Below are positions 43,610 through 51,839 of a DNA stretch of 64,000 nt, piece by piece. Origin of the DNA: Kribbella pratensis (GTDB lineage Bacteria; Actinomycetota; Actinomycetes; Propionibacteriales; Kribbellaceae); contig NZ_SODP01000003.1 in NCBI RefSeq assembly GCF_004365355.1, forward strand, positions 1 to 64,000, written 5' to 3'. The translations under genes were made by a program, and so were the position numbers. Each line of letters begins with the position of its first letter. The first letter of the stretch is position 1. Under the pieces are notes generated by a model that saw nothing but the letters and a program-made list of their open reading frames with translations, was not told where the DNA came from and made no database searches.

Positions 43610-43854
43610 GCGGCGTCCTGCGTCTCGGGATCGCGGTTGGCGAGCTGGCGGGTCACGTGGAGCACCCGGCGCTCGGCCCGCCGTACCCGGCGGGTGTCGA
43701 GCACCGACGCCTCCGGACCCGCACTGATCACCGCGATCTGCGCGTTCAGCAGGTCCAGCTCGGCCTCGATCAACGGCCACTCAGCATCGATCGCCGCCAG
43801 CTCGGCCGCGGTGGGCTCGTCGCCGCCGACCGGCGAAAGGTGGATCATGGTCAT
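43606..43854 (-). CDS. DUF6284-like protein (82 aa)
   Basis: The layout ELAAIDAEWPLIEAELDLLNAQI, then SVLDTRRVRRAERRVL and ANRD, fits the DUF6284 family found in Streptomyces and other AICE transfer operons. It is entirely helical. Function unknown. Confidence 0.65.
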   Translation of the reverse strand: MTMIHLSPVGGDEPTAAELAAIDAEWPLIEAELDLLNAQIAVISAGPEASVLDTRRVRRAERRVLHVTRQLANRDPETQDAA

Positions 43855-43951
43855 CAGGGTTGTGCTCCTCTACGCAATGGACTGGTGCAACCCGGACGCC
43901 TCGGCGGCTCCACCCGCCGGGGCGTCCCTCGTGTGGTCAAGTTCGTCGTCG

Positions 43952-44131
43952 TTACCGGCGCCACCACGGAAGCTTCTTCGCGGCTTTCTCGGCAGCGGCG
44001 TTTAGCTTCAGGTACTTGGCGTCATCAGCGGAGTTGCCGCGGTACGAATGCAGCGCCTTGAGCGCCTTCTGGTACGCAACCTGGTCCTTCTTCTGCTGCG
44101 CCTTGTTCGCCTGCTGGTCGTTCTTCGCCAC
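43952..44131 (-). CDS. Small basic protein, first gene of the AICE operon (59 aa)
   Basis: GTG 44131 was chosen for its GGAGG site; the longer frame runs through the operator repeats. The product is Lys/Gln-rich (AKNDQQANKAQQKKDQVAYQ) and ends AAEKAAKKLPWWRR. It may bind DNA or the membrane. It lies 30 bp downstream of the TACAGC operator cluster, so it is probably the first gene of the leftward transfer operon. Confidence 0.6.
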   Translation of the reverse strand: MAKNDQQANKAQQKKDQVAYQKALKALHSYRGNSADDAKYLKLNAAAEKAAKKLPWWRR

Positions 44132-44160
44132 GTCTGCCTCCGAGTGTCCGGGCTGCCGAA

Positions 44161-44202
44161 TACAGCACCGATGCTGTACAGCTTTACAGCAATGGCGCTG
44201 TA
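44161..44202. promoter_or_regulatory. TACAGC operator cluster between transfer operon and XRE regulator
   Basis: Two 18-bp palindromes, TACAGC-N6-GCTGTA at 44161-44178 and 44185-44202, are centred 24 bp apart. A further TACAGC (44177-44182) lies between them, giving five half-sites. The position between the divergent operons suggests the main switch of the element, bound by the adjacent XRE protein or another repressor. Confidence 0.75.
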
Positions 44203-44319
44203 TTGCAAGACTGGTGTCGTCGGCATGTCTCAACTGTGCTGGCGAACCGAGCTGTGATGAACTGACCGGTAGTACGGGTTCTGTTCGGCGTGCAGGCGTA
44301 GAACGGAGGTGCTGGGCGA

Positions 44320-45435
44320 GTGGCGAGAGGCATAACCCTGACCGCTGTGCAGGGTTCCCCTGGGACGCCTGAACTCGGCATCGTTTCGGGCTACCTGTTC
44401 AAGCTGCTCCGAGGCTCGCTTGGTCGAACGCAGGTTGATCTCGCCGAGCGGCTCGCCGTGGACGACAACACCATCCAGGGATGGGAGAGCGGCCGGCGTC
44501 CGCTCTCAGCGCTTCGGGCCGCAGATTTGACGCGACTGACGCACCGTCTGGCGGCGATGGGTGCGCCAGTCGCTGCGACATCACTGCTGCCATCCGCGGT
44601 CGAGGCGGACGTGTTTCTGACGACGGCAGTTCGCGCCGGCGGCTTGGCGTTACCTGCCTGGGAAAATCCCCTTGCCGCCAGCGTTCACCGTCGTAGCTTC
44701 GTATCGCTGGTGACGTGGCCGTTTACCGGTGTTGTTCCGGCGGTCGTTCGAAACCTTCCACTTCCGAAGTCGCGCGGCCCCGTTGCCGATCGGCCACAGC
44801 TCGCCGCCACGTTGCGTGAGAGCTTCTTCGATCAGATGCGGACCTCCGCTGAGATGGCTGGAACTGACGCCACTCTCGTCCGTCGCCAAGCCACCTATCT
44901 GCTGGCTTTTGATGGTCGCGAAGAAACCGCGCATTGGCTTTCTCGGGAACATAAAAGAACTGCAGTGCGTTCCATTAGCGAGAAAGATCTGCCAGCGGGG
45001 ATTCTCAATCGAACTGCCTCGCTTGCATTGGCGAGGCAAGGTGACCTGGAGCCAGTTCGTCATTTCATTCAAGGGACGTTGTCTAATGATGACCAGACGC
45101 TTGCGAGCCTCACATACTGGGCGTACTGGCTGGGTGAGATACCGGACACCTACGCAAGTGACGGTGACATGGTTGAAATGGGGGCGCGCGCCTGGTCGGG
45201 ACATAGGCTCGCAAGGCACTTAATCGGCCATCTAGGCGATCCGCGAAATGCGGAGATGAACATACACAGCCTGCTGTGTTTGGTGATGGCAAGGAAGGAG
45301 CTGCTTGAATCAGACGGTGACCTGCGCAGCCGCACTCTGCTTGCGATTGAACAGGCGGAATCCACTGAACTCAGCAGACATGCACGACAAGAACTCCAGA
45401 ATCTCCGCTTCGCGACACAGCTCGCTGGGCGTTAA
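44320..45435 (+). CDS. XRE-family transcriptional regulator of the AICE
   Basis: A 371-aa regulator from GTG 44320 with an ACGGAGG site. The HTH lies at about 27-75: LFKLLRGSLGRTQVDLAERLAVDDNTIQGWESGRRPL. The 290-residue helical C-terminus may form a TPR-like sensor. Such XRE genes stand next to HD and Nudix genes in AICE regulatory blocks and control excision and transfer. It diverges from the transfer operon across the TACAGC cluster. Confidence 0.82.
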   Translation: MARGITLTAVQGSPGTPELGIVSGYLFKLLRGSLGRTQVDLAERLAVDDNTIQGWESGRRPLSALRAADLTRLTHRLAAMGAPVAATSLLPSAVEADVFLTTAVRAGGLALPAWENPLAASVHRRSFVSLVTWPFTGVVPAVVRNLPLPKSRGPVADRPQLAATLRESFFDQMRTSAEMAGTDATLVRRQATYLLAFDGREETAHWLSREHKRTAVRSISEKDLPAGILNRTASLALARQGDLEPVRHFIQGTLSNDDQTLASLTYWAYWLGEIPDTYASDGDMVEMGARAWSGHRLARHLIGHLGDPRNAEMNIHSLLCLVMARKELLESDGDLRSRTLLAIEQAESTELSRHARQELQNLRFATQLAGR

Positions 45436-45453
45436 GGGAAGGGCGACAAGCGA

Positions 45454-46032
45454 ATGAGCACAGACGACCAGGCACAGAAGGAAGCCGCGGCTATCGCGGC
45501 ATTCTCTTTCGAGATGGGCGTCTTGAAGCGGCAGCGCAGGTCTGGTTGGTGGCACGCCGGCGTACGCGATCCGGAGTCGATCGCAGAACACAGCCTCCGG
45601 GTTGCGCAGTTGGCAGGGATTATCGCGGCGGCGGAAGGTGCTGATCCGGCAAGGGCTGCGTACATGGGCCTCTGGCACGACTCGCAAGAGACTCGAATTG
45701 GCGATATTCCGCACAGTGCCAAGCCGTATGTCCAGGCGAGAGCCAACACTGAAATTACCGCTGATCAAGTTGCGGGAATGCCGGAATCGGTTGCAAGTTC
45801 GGTCATCGACGCCGTAGCTGAGTATGAAGCCCGGGAGTCATTGGAGGCGGTTTGCGCTCACGATGCCGACAAACTGGAATGCCTCATTCAGGCAGTGGAG
45901 TATCGGGATATCGGTGTCGAGAGAGTGCAGAGTTGGATCGACTCGTCGCGTGCTTCACTCAAGACCGAGACGGCGCAGCGAATCGCCGACGTCGCCCTGA
46001 CGATTTCGCCGCTGAGCTGGCGGGAGCATTAG
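45454..46032 (+). CDS. HD-domain phosphohydrolase (YfbR-like)
   Basis: A 192-aa HD protein. Metal-site residues are visible in ESIAEHSLRVAQLA, the HD pair in MGLWHDSQETRIGDIPH, and the distal Asp in AHDADKLECLIQAVEYRD. Its relatives are 5'-deoxynucleotidases. It lies 18 bp after the XRE gene, part of the conserved AICE regulator-HD pair; its role in mobility is unproven. Confidence 0.85.
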   Translation: MSTDDQAQKEAAAIAAFSFEMGVLKRQRRSGWWHAGVRDPESIAEHSLRVAQLAGIIAAAEGADPARAAYMGLWHDSQETRIGDIPHSAKPYVQARANTEITADQVAGMPESVASSVIDAVAEYEARESLEAVCAHDADKLECLIQAVEYRDIGVERVQSWIDSSRASLKTETAQRIADVALTISPLSWREH

Positions 46033-46269
46033 ATGGGTAAGTCCGAGGGGGAGCTCCCCGCCGACTGGTGGATGACGGATGACGTTGCGACGTTCCTTGG
46101 CGTCTCCGGTTCGACGGTCCGGGCCTACATCACGCGGCACCAGATGCCAGAGCCTGATCGCATGTTCGGGCGCTCACCCGGCTGGCGACCGGAGACCATT
46201 AAGACATGGCACCAGAGTCGCCCCCGCAAGTCTCAGAAGGGCAAGCAGGCCACGACCGGCGCCCGCTGA
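46033..46269 (+). CDS. MerR/AlpA-like HTH protein (78 aa)
   Basis: ATG 46033 follows the HD stop without a gap. WWMTDDVATFLGVSGSTVRAYITRHQMPEPDRMFGRSPGWRPETIKTWHQSR is a winged HTH of the DNA-binding excisionase class, with a basic tail. It closes the rightward regulatory operon. Confidence 0.8.
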   Translation: MGKSEGELPADWWMTDDVATFLGVSGSTVRAYITRHQMPEPDRMFGRSPGWRPETIKTWHQSRPRKSQKGKQATTGAR

Positions 46270-46306
46270 TCCCGGTGTGACGCCTGAATAACTCCATCTG
46301 TCACGT

Positions 46307-46342
46307 GGCCTCGGGGGCCTGCGAGTTGGGTCCTCCGAGGCC
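46307..46342 (+). terminator. Hairpin after XRE-HD-HTH operon
   Basis: GGCCTCGGGGG (46307-46317) and CCTCCGAGGCC (46332-46342) pair with one mismatch around a 14-nt loop, 38 bp past the HTH gene stop. It probably separates the AICE core from the cargo. Confidence 0.6.
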
Positions 46343-46419
46343 GGCGTGCGCGCAGCAATGGGAAGAGCTTCATTCGGTATCGATGCCGGATCCGGTGGGC
46401 GCCCGTTATGCAGGCGTCC

Positions 46420-47815
46420 TCAACCCGCTGTATCCCACGTCGTATTTACTGCCCGAGCGGCTGAATTCCAGACATTGATGACGCTGAGAACGATCTTGGC
46501 CAGTTGGACGACCACTATCGGCTTCTTGCCGACCGCTGGCGTCGTCATTAATTCACTAACATCCTGAGCGTTTCGCAGAATTTGATAGTCGCTTCCATTC
46601 TTTGACAAGATGATTGTCCATGTCCCGGCCTGCACGATATCGGCTGGGAGGAGGCTGACTATGTCGTAAACCGCCCGTGGGTCTCCGCCCTTTTTCTCCA
46701 GTTCGTAAGCTATCGTCAGCTTTGCAAGATCTTGAAATGTAATGCCATCTACCTCCGCGAGCACCGGGTCCGCGTAGTGCTCGAGCAGGCGTGGGATATG
46801 ACTTCTATCAATGCCCAGAGCATTCGCGACGGGGAATATTCCCGCGAACTCTCGGACGACCGGCGACTTGGAGCGGATCATGACTCTTTCGAGAGACTCC
46901 AGTTCAGATACTTCCTCGACCGTTTCGCTGCTGACGGTAGCGGCGTCGAGGTACCGCTTCGCATTCCTCAGGAAGTCAGATACTGTCGAAATTAACAATT
47001 GCTGACCCGTCTCGGCGGCGAGTTCCTCAAATCAAATTCACGTGGGCGCCGACGGCGATGCCCCCGGACTCGAATATCCAATCGCCCTTCGTGACATCAT
47101 TTGTTACCAGCAGGACAGGTCTTGGGTTGGCAGCGCATGCTCGCTTGATCTCGGCCCACAGCAGGTAGTCGCCGTTGATTCCATGGTCCTTGTCAGTATC
47201 CGCGAACCCCGGAGCAATCTTCTCCGCGAATCGACGCCGGCCCTCTTCCTGATCTGCTGCGAGAGTCTCTGGGGTTGGTTGGTTTCCGACGTGGCCGTCA
47301 AGCAGTTCAATTAGTCGCGCCAAGACTTCATCGATGCCATGACCCATATCTCTTGGTATGGGAGCGTAGCTGTCTATGACCGATTTCGAGAGAGATTCGA
47401 TCGACTGGATGCTGCTCTGGGCGGCCCTGAGTTGATCCGTCTGTAGATTTCGTTTCCCGATTCGGTTAATTGAATCCTCCAGCTGCTTCGCTAGTCGTCG
47501 CACCTCCTCGTGGTTCTTGTCGAGTTCGGCAAGGTGCTTCTTCACGGTGCCGATCCGATTGCGGTGGAACTCCAGGGCGACCTGGTGGGGTACGAAGAGC
47601 TGGTCCTTCACCTGTGTAAGAACATCCAGATACTGCTCGCGCGCAGTTGGCGAGAACTTGTACAGGTCGAGGAGAGCGTTGGTGTCGAGCGCGATGAGGC
47701 CAGTGCGGTACGCCTCGGCCCACTGACTGTCGCTTGGCGGGTGGTACTGCTCAAACCCGCCCATCAGCGTTCCTTTGCCAGGGCTCGATTCGGGCTTGGC
47801 GGTGGAGCTGTCCAT
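46420..47815 (-). pseudogene. PIN-like (PIN_8/DUF4935-type) protein split by a frameshift
   Basis: The first frame (47815-47027, 262 aa) has the PIN-like start RTGLIALDTNALLDLYKFSPTAREQYLDVL and LFVPHQVALEFHRNR, a coiled-coil region, and the late RPVLLVTNDVTKGDWIF. It stops at VNLI. The sequence continues one base out of frame as EELAAETGQQLLISTVSDFLRNAKRY (46998 frame, to 46420). Together they make one protein of about 465 residues. Break point: ATT-TGA-GG, where skipping one T joins Ile to Glu. PIN-like proteins are RNases or nucleases, often in defence loci. A fresh mutation, sequencing error or +1 recoding are all possible. Confidence 0.72.
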
Positions 47816-47922
47816 CCGGGCAGGCTAGCGGCCACGGGTCGGCATATCTACCGTGTGCGCTCGGTCGATCCGCCTGCAGATCCCCGCTGACGCGACCGGA
47901 ATGTTCGCGTAGATTCGAACGT

Positions 47923-48366
47923 ATGAGCGATAGGCGTGGTCCGATGCGGTTCATCGGTCGATACGACGGCGACCATCAGAGGTCGGCGTCCTATCTGTAC
48001 GGCATCTGGGATAACGCCCGCAGCGAGTGGGCTGCGAGGGGCCTCCCAGGGCCAGAGGCGGGACTTCAGGCGGCAATGCTTTCGCTTCGCTACTCGCGAC
48101 TGGCAGAGCGGCCAGACCGTGACGCTCGCTGGTTGGCTCCGACGGTGCACGTCGAGCTAACTGTCTCGCCGACTCTGACTGAGGTGGCCCTGCTGCGCAT
48201 GTGGGCGCGCGAAACCGACGGCTGGTACGGCTACGTCACCTACCTTGAGCGGCACCCGCTAAGCTCCGGTCGATGGGCCCACGCATCGGCTCTGAAGCCG
48301 CTGTTGGTGGATGATATCGAGACATTCTCGCGACAGCGGACGGCTCGTCAGTCGGATCGTCCATGA
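47923..48366 (+). CDS. Unknown protein (147 aa), AICE cargo
   Basis: ATG 47923 was chosen because the preceding sequence of the long frame is non-coding in style; no clear Shine-Dalgarno is seen. The product starts SDRRGPMRFIGRYDGDHQRS, contains LYGIWDNARSEWAARGLPGPEAGLQA, and has WLAPTVHVELTVSPTLTEVALLRMWA. Unknown family. It ends just before a fossil attachment region. Confidence 0.5.
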   Translation: MSDRRGPMRFIGRYDGDHQRSASYLYGIWDNARSEWAARGLPGPEAGLQAAMLSLRYSRLAERPDRDARWLAPTVHVELTVSPTLTEVALLRMWARETDGWYGYVTYLERHPLSSGRWAHASALKPLLVDDIETFSRQRTARQSDRP

Positions 48367-48834
48367 TGTGGTGTGCCCTGATCGTGCCCTCGCGACCGGT
48401 CCCGTGACCATGTTCTGGCTGTTCAGAACGCCCGATCCGGACGCGAGCGGACGCATTTGAGAGGTCGCCGGCGGAGGCAAGATCGCACGAGATATCCATG
48501 ATATTGAAACGGTCGCACCCGACCGGGAGCATGCCAGTTCACGTACCCATGTCCAACCCAAGGCGCTCTGGGACCTGGCTGATTGGGTGAGACGCGGGAG
48601 ACGAACTGAACGGCGGTCAGGCCGAGTACAGGTATTCCTCGATACCTGCCGCCGCACCTGAGACACCTCCCGGGCTACTCATAACTCAGAGATCGCAGGT
48701 TCAATCCCTCCCGGCTACGGAAGAGAGCCCGGACCAACAGGTCCTGGCCTCGGCTTTGCATTATGAACTCTAAGCTGAAACGCGTCGCGCTCAGTACCTG
48801 CGTTCAGTGAACCTTGCGGTGGAGTCGATTGCGC
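48367..48834. other. Non-coding stretch with fossil attachment site
   Basis: No gene is seen in this 468-bp gap. It holds TGCCCTGATCGTGCCCT near 48375, which nearly repeats before the 56590 site (TGCCCTGATCATGCCCT). At 48676-48718 lies a tRNA 3'-part-like segment with anticodon loop CTCATAA and T-arm GCAGG-TTCAATC, followed by a hairpin (48726-48755). It looks like a relic of an element integrated in a CAT-anticodon tRNA. Confidence 0.5.
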
Positions 48835-51144
48835 TTAGGTGTCGCGCTCAATCGCGAGTAGGGTTTCGAGACGATCGGATGCGAGCCGGACGGCGGGCGG
48901 CACCTCCAAGTCGATGGCTTGTTGGTAGGCGGCCTTTGCTGCGGTCGTGTCGCCTTCCTTGGCGAGTAGGTCGCCCAGCCCGATTGCGGCGACCGCGGCC
49001 GGATCAGGCATGCCGGAGTCGATGGCTTGTTGGTAGGCGGCCTTTGCTCCTGTCGTGTCCCCCTCCTTGGCGAGGAGGTTGCCGAGCGAGTTGGCTGCGT
49101 ATGCGGCCTGGTTGCTTTCGCCCGAGTCGATGGCCAGTTGGTAGGCGGCCTTTGCTCCTGTCGTATCCCCCTCCCTGGCGAGGAGGTTGCCGAGCGAGTT
49201 GGCTGTGTATGCGGCCGGGTGGCTTTCGCCCGAGTCGATGGCCAGTTGGTAGGCGGCCTTTGCTCCTGTCGTATCCCCCTCCTTGGCGAGGAGGTTGCCG
49301 AGCGAGTTGGCTGCGTATGCGGCCGGGTTGCTTTCGCCCGAGTCGATGGCCAGCTGGTAGGCGGCCTTTGCTCCTGTCGTATCCCCCTCCCTGACGAGGA
49401 GCTGCCCAAGATCGTTTGCCGCATAGGCCTTAGCTCCGCTCGCCGCCTCCGAGTTGATAGCTCGTTGGTAGGCAGCCTTTGCTCCGGTTGTGTCGCCTTC
49501 CTCAGCCAGGAGGTCCCCCAAGCTGGCTTCGGCATACGCGGCCGGATTGCTTTCGCCCGAGTCGATGGCCAGCTGGTAGGCAGCCTTTGCTCCTACAGAG
49601 TCCCCTTCCTCAGCGAGGAGCTTCCCAAGATCGTTTGCGGCGTATGCACCAGCAAAGGTGTTGCCCGAGTCGATGGCGAGTTGGTACGCGGCCTTTGCTG
49701 CTTCGATGTTCCCCTCGTCCTTGAGTAAGTCGCCGAGAAGATCCGCCGCGTAGGGGGAGCCTGACGTGTGGTCGGCGGTTTGAGACGTGACCGAGGTATC
49801 GGCCTGCAGATGCGCCGGAGATGTGGCATCCCCGAGTAGTAACCGACGCAGGTTGCTGGCGGAGGGGCTCGCGAGCGCTCCCCTCATCCATGCGAGCTTC
49901 GCGATGTGCTTGTTGCCGGAGCGGTAAGCTCGCATGCCCAATCGAAAACATTGGGATATGGATGCATCTGCAGTAGCGGCCATCCATGTTGAGTCGGGTA
50001 TTTCCCTGTCCTCAGTTGCTAAGTAGTCCAGCAGATAGTCAAACACTCGCCATTCGTCTCCTGAAGGCTCAAGGAGCCTTATGTTGCCAACGATGGGCGT
50101 CGACGCCCACTCCAAAGCCACGTCGACTGACTCATCTCCACCAACGCGTGTAGGTACCGCCTTATAAGTATCGGCCAGCTCAATCAATCGGGAGCGAGTA
50201 ATTCTCTCAAGACCGACTCGTCGCCAGTCCGCAGCCGCTCGCAGCATGGCAACAGCCAGCGGATGTTGAGAAATCCCGGAGTTGAACCTATCGGTTGCCA
50301 GGTATCCGCCGCCAACGTACTCGGCTAAGCCATACTGCCGGACGCCACTGCGGAGTTCGATGGGTACCTGGGCGGCGATCCTCTCTCGCTCGACCTCGCT
50401 ATCGAGCATCCAGATGCGCTCGAATCTCTCTAGTGCCTCCCATTCGGGAAGGCGAGCCTCTCCCGATGGTTGGAAGGATTCGTAGGCGGACGTGCGTATA
50501 GTCGCTACGACACGACAATTTCGGTGGCGCATTAAGTCGAGCCATTCGGCTCGAAATGGCTCATCGCTTGTGAGGTAACCCTCAATATCATCTAGCCAGA
50601 CCACGGTGTCACGCGGGCAACCTTCGGGCATGAGCTGCCGGAGCCCGTTCGGTCGTTCCGGAATCCAAATTGGCCAACTTCCGTAGAGATCGCGTACGAT
50701 ATGCGCGGCCATATGAGATTTTCCGGCCATGGAATGACCCAGAATCAACGCCGGGGCACCTTCAATCAAAGCGTTGCGCAAAGCGGCCTCGCATTCGCGA
50801 GATTGGTAGCTAATCTGAATGCTCGCTTTCTGCACCCTGAAATCCGTGAGATTCAGCTCGTTGACGCGGGGCAGTTCGGCAGTGTCTCTGATCCCCCGAC
50901 TGCCCGCCCTTAGCAAGCTATCCTGGCGGTCGTGATCCGCAGCACGCGATGAAGCCAACTTGTGGAAAGCTCCGCCCAAAACTGACACGATGCCGAGACT
51001 AAGCAAGATCCAACTTGGACCTTTCCAGCTATCAATAACTATCCCGGTGACTCCAATGAGGCAGCCGAAAGCGAGCAAGCCGGACGAAGCTGTTCTTTTT
51101 GAGCGCCACTGGAACCCCTCACTGTCCTCCATCCACGTGACCAT
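48835..51144 (-). CDS. Two-TM STAND-type NTPase with tandem TPR repeats, candidate defence protein
   Basis: A 769-aa protein. Two TM helices lie at about 20-38 and 44-62. An NTPase follows: Walker A GHSMAGKS (136-143), Walker B TVVWLDDIEGY (180-190), sensor-like VVATIRTSAY, and a winged-helix-like region to about 440. Eight or nine TPR/Sel1-like repeats of about 36 residues (AAKAAYQLAIDSGESNPAAY, xxLGDLLAEEGDTTG) fill 465-765. Membrane domain, STAND NTPase and repeat sensor is the layout of Avs-like anti-phage proteins, but I do not recognise a described family. It includes lower-GC stretches. Start ATG 51144 or 51132. Confidence 0.75.
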   Translation of the reverse strand: MVTWMEDSEGFQWRSKRTASSGLLAFGCLIGVTGIVIDSWKGPSWILLSLGIVSVLGGAFHKLASSRAADHDRQDSLLRAGSRGIRDTAELPRVNELNLTDFRVQKASIQISYQSRECEAALRNALIEGAPALILGHSMAGKSHMAAHIVRDLYGSWPIWIPERPNGLRQLMPEGCPRDTVVWLDDIEGYLTSDEPFRAEWLDLMRHRNCRVVATIRTSAYESFQPSGEARLPEWEALERFERIWMLDSEVERERIAAQVPIELRSGVRQYGLAEYVGGGYLATDRFNSGISQHPLAVAMLRAAADWRRVGLERITRSRLIELADTYKAVPTRVGGDESVDVALEWASTPIVGNIRLLEPSGDEWRVFDYLLDYLATEDREIPDSTWMAATADASISQCFRLGMRAYRSGNKHIAKLAWMRGALASPSASNLRRLLLGDATSPAHLQADTSVTSQTADHTSGSPYAADLLGDLLKDEGNIEAAKAAYQLAIDSGNTFAGAYAANDLGKLLAEEGDSVGAKAAYQLAIDSGESNPAAYAEASLGDLLAEEGDTTGAKAAYQRAINSEAASGAKAYAANDLGQLLVREGDTTGAKAAYQLAIDSGESNPAAYAANSLGNLLAKEGDTTGAKAAYQLAIDSGESHPAAYTANSLGNLLAREGDTTGAKAAYQLAIDSGESNQAAYAANSLGNLLAKEGDTTGAKAAYQQAIDSGMPDPAAVAAIGLGDLLAKEGDTTAAKAAYQQAIDLEVPPAVRLASDRLETLLAIERDT
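48960..49700 (-). repeat. 108-bp tandem coding repeats (TPR array)
   Basis: Units of 108 bp (36 codons) repeat in phase. The marker TTTGCTCCTGTCGT starts at 49043, 49151, 49259 and 49367, with near identity between these four units. Flanking units are more diverged. High identity implies recent unit duplication or gene conversion. Confidence 0.85.
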
Positions 51145-51839
51145 ACAGATTCCAGGTGCGGGGAGAAACTGCCGAGACCAGTTTGACTGGTCTGAACTGG
51201 CTCCCTGGTTGAGAGGAGAGGCATGGTTGGGGGACTCTGTCAGGGGCCCTCACGCAGGTCACCAGAGGCGAGGTCAATGCGTCCTTGCTTCGTCCGATGC
51301 GAGATAGCGGTAGCTCGGCGTCAGACCTCGTACCTAGTTCTGTACGTGTCGGAGCAGACGACGCGCGCTCGTCAACACACATAAGGTCGCGGCATCTCGT
51401 TCTAACGGGGGGCTCTGGCGGCCCTTGAGTCGTTTTGGCTTCCACAGGTTCGGGCTGGCCGGCCGAACGCGCCGCACGGCTCCGCGGCCGGGGTATCTCC
51501 TCGTGGTTCCTGGGAGGCTAACGGGGAGAATACGACCATGCGTCGGTCTGGACGACATCGGACGTTGGTGGACTCATGGGCGTATGGGGCAACACGTCCG
51601 CAGCGCGGGGGAAATTCATTGCATGGAAGAGGTCTTCAGGGGCGGCTTAGCTGCTCTTATCGGGGCGCCTCGGCGAGCATGCAGGCCGTGCCAAGCCTGA
51701 CCGTTGGCTCGAGCTCGACCCTCCACCTGTTGGTCAAGATCAGCTGGCCGAATGTGGGTCGCCTCGTCGACACACTGCGGCAAGGTACGTGCCTGGGAGA
51801 CTATGCGCCGAGAGGTGCGGTGATCGAGGAGGGGCCGAA
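51145..51839. other. 695-bp gap without a convincing gene
   Basis: Open frames here are short or antisense to neighbours and lack good ribosome sites. It is likely to hold the promoter of the STAND gene at the left. The rest may be decayed sequence. I see no tRNA, IS end or clear repeat. Confidence 0.4.

Noticed and set aside
46420..46998. Independent 192-residue gene after the PIN-like gene
   Set aside because: It begins at a weak TTG, and the sequence before the TTG continues the PIN-like protein in the same frame, so it is the 3' part of a split gene.
48960..49700. CRISPR-like tandem repeats
   Set aside because: The 108-bp units have no unique spacers and are in phase with a TPR coding sequence.
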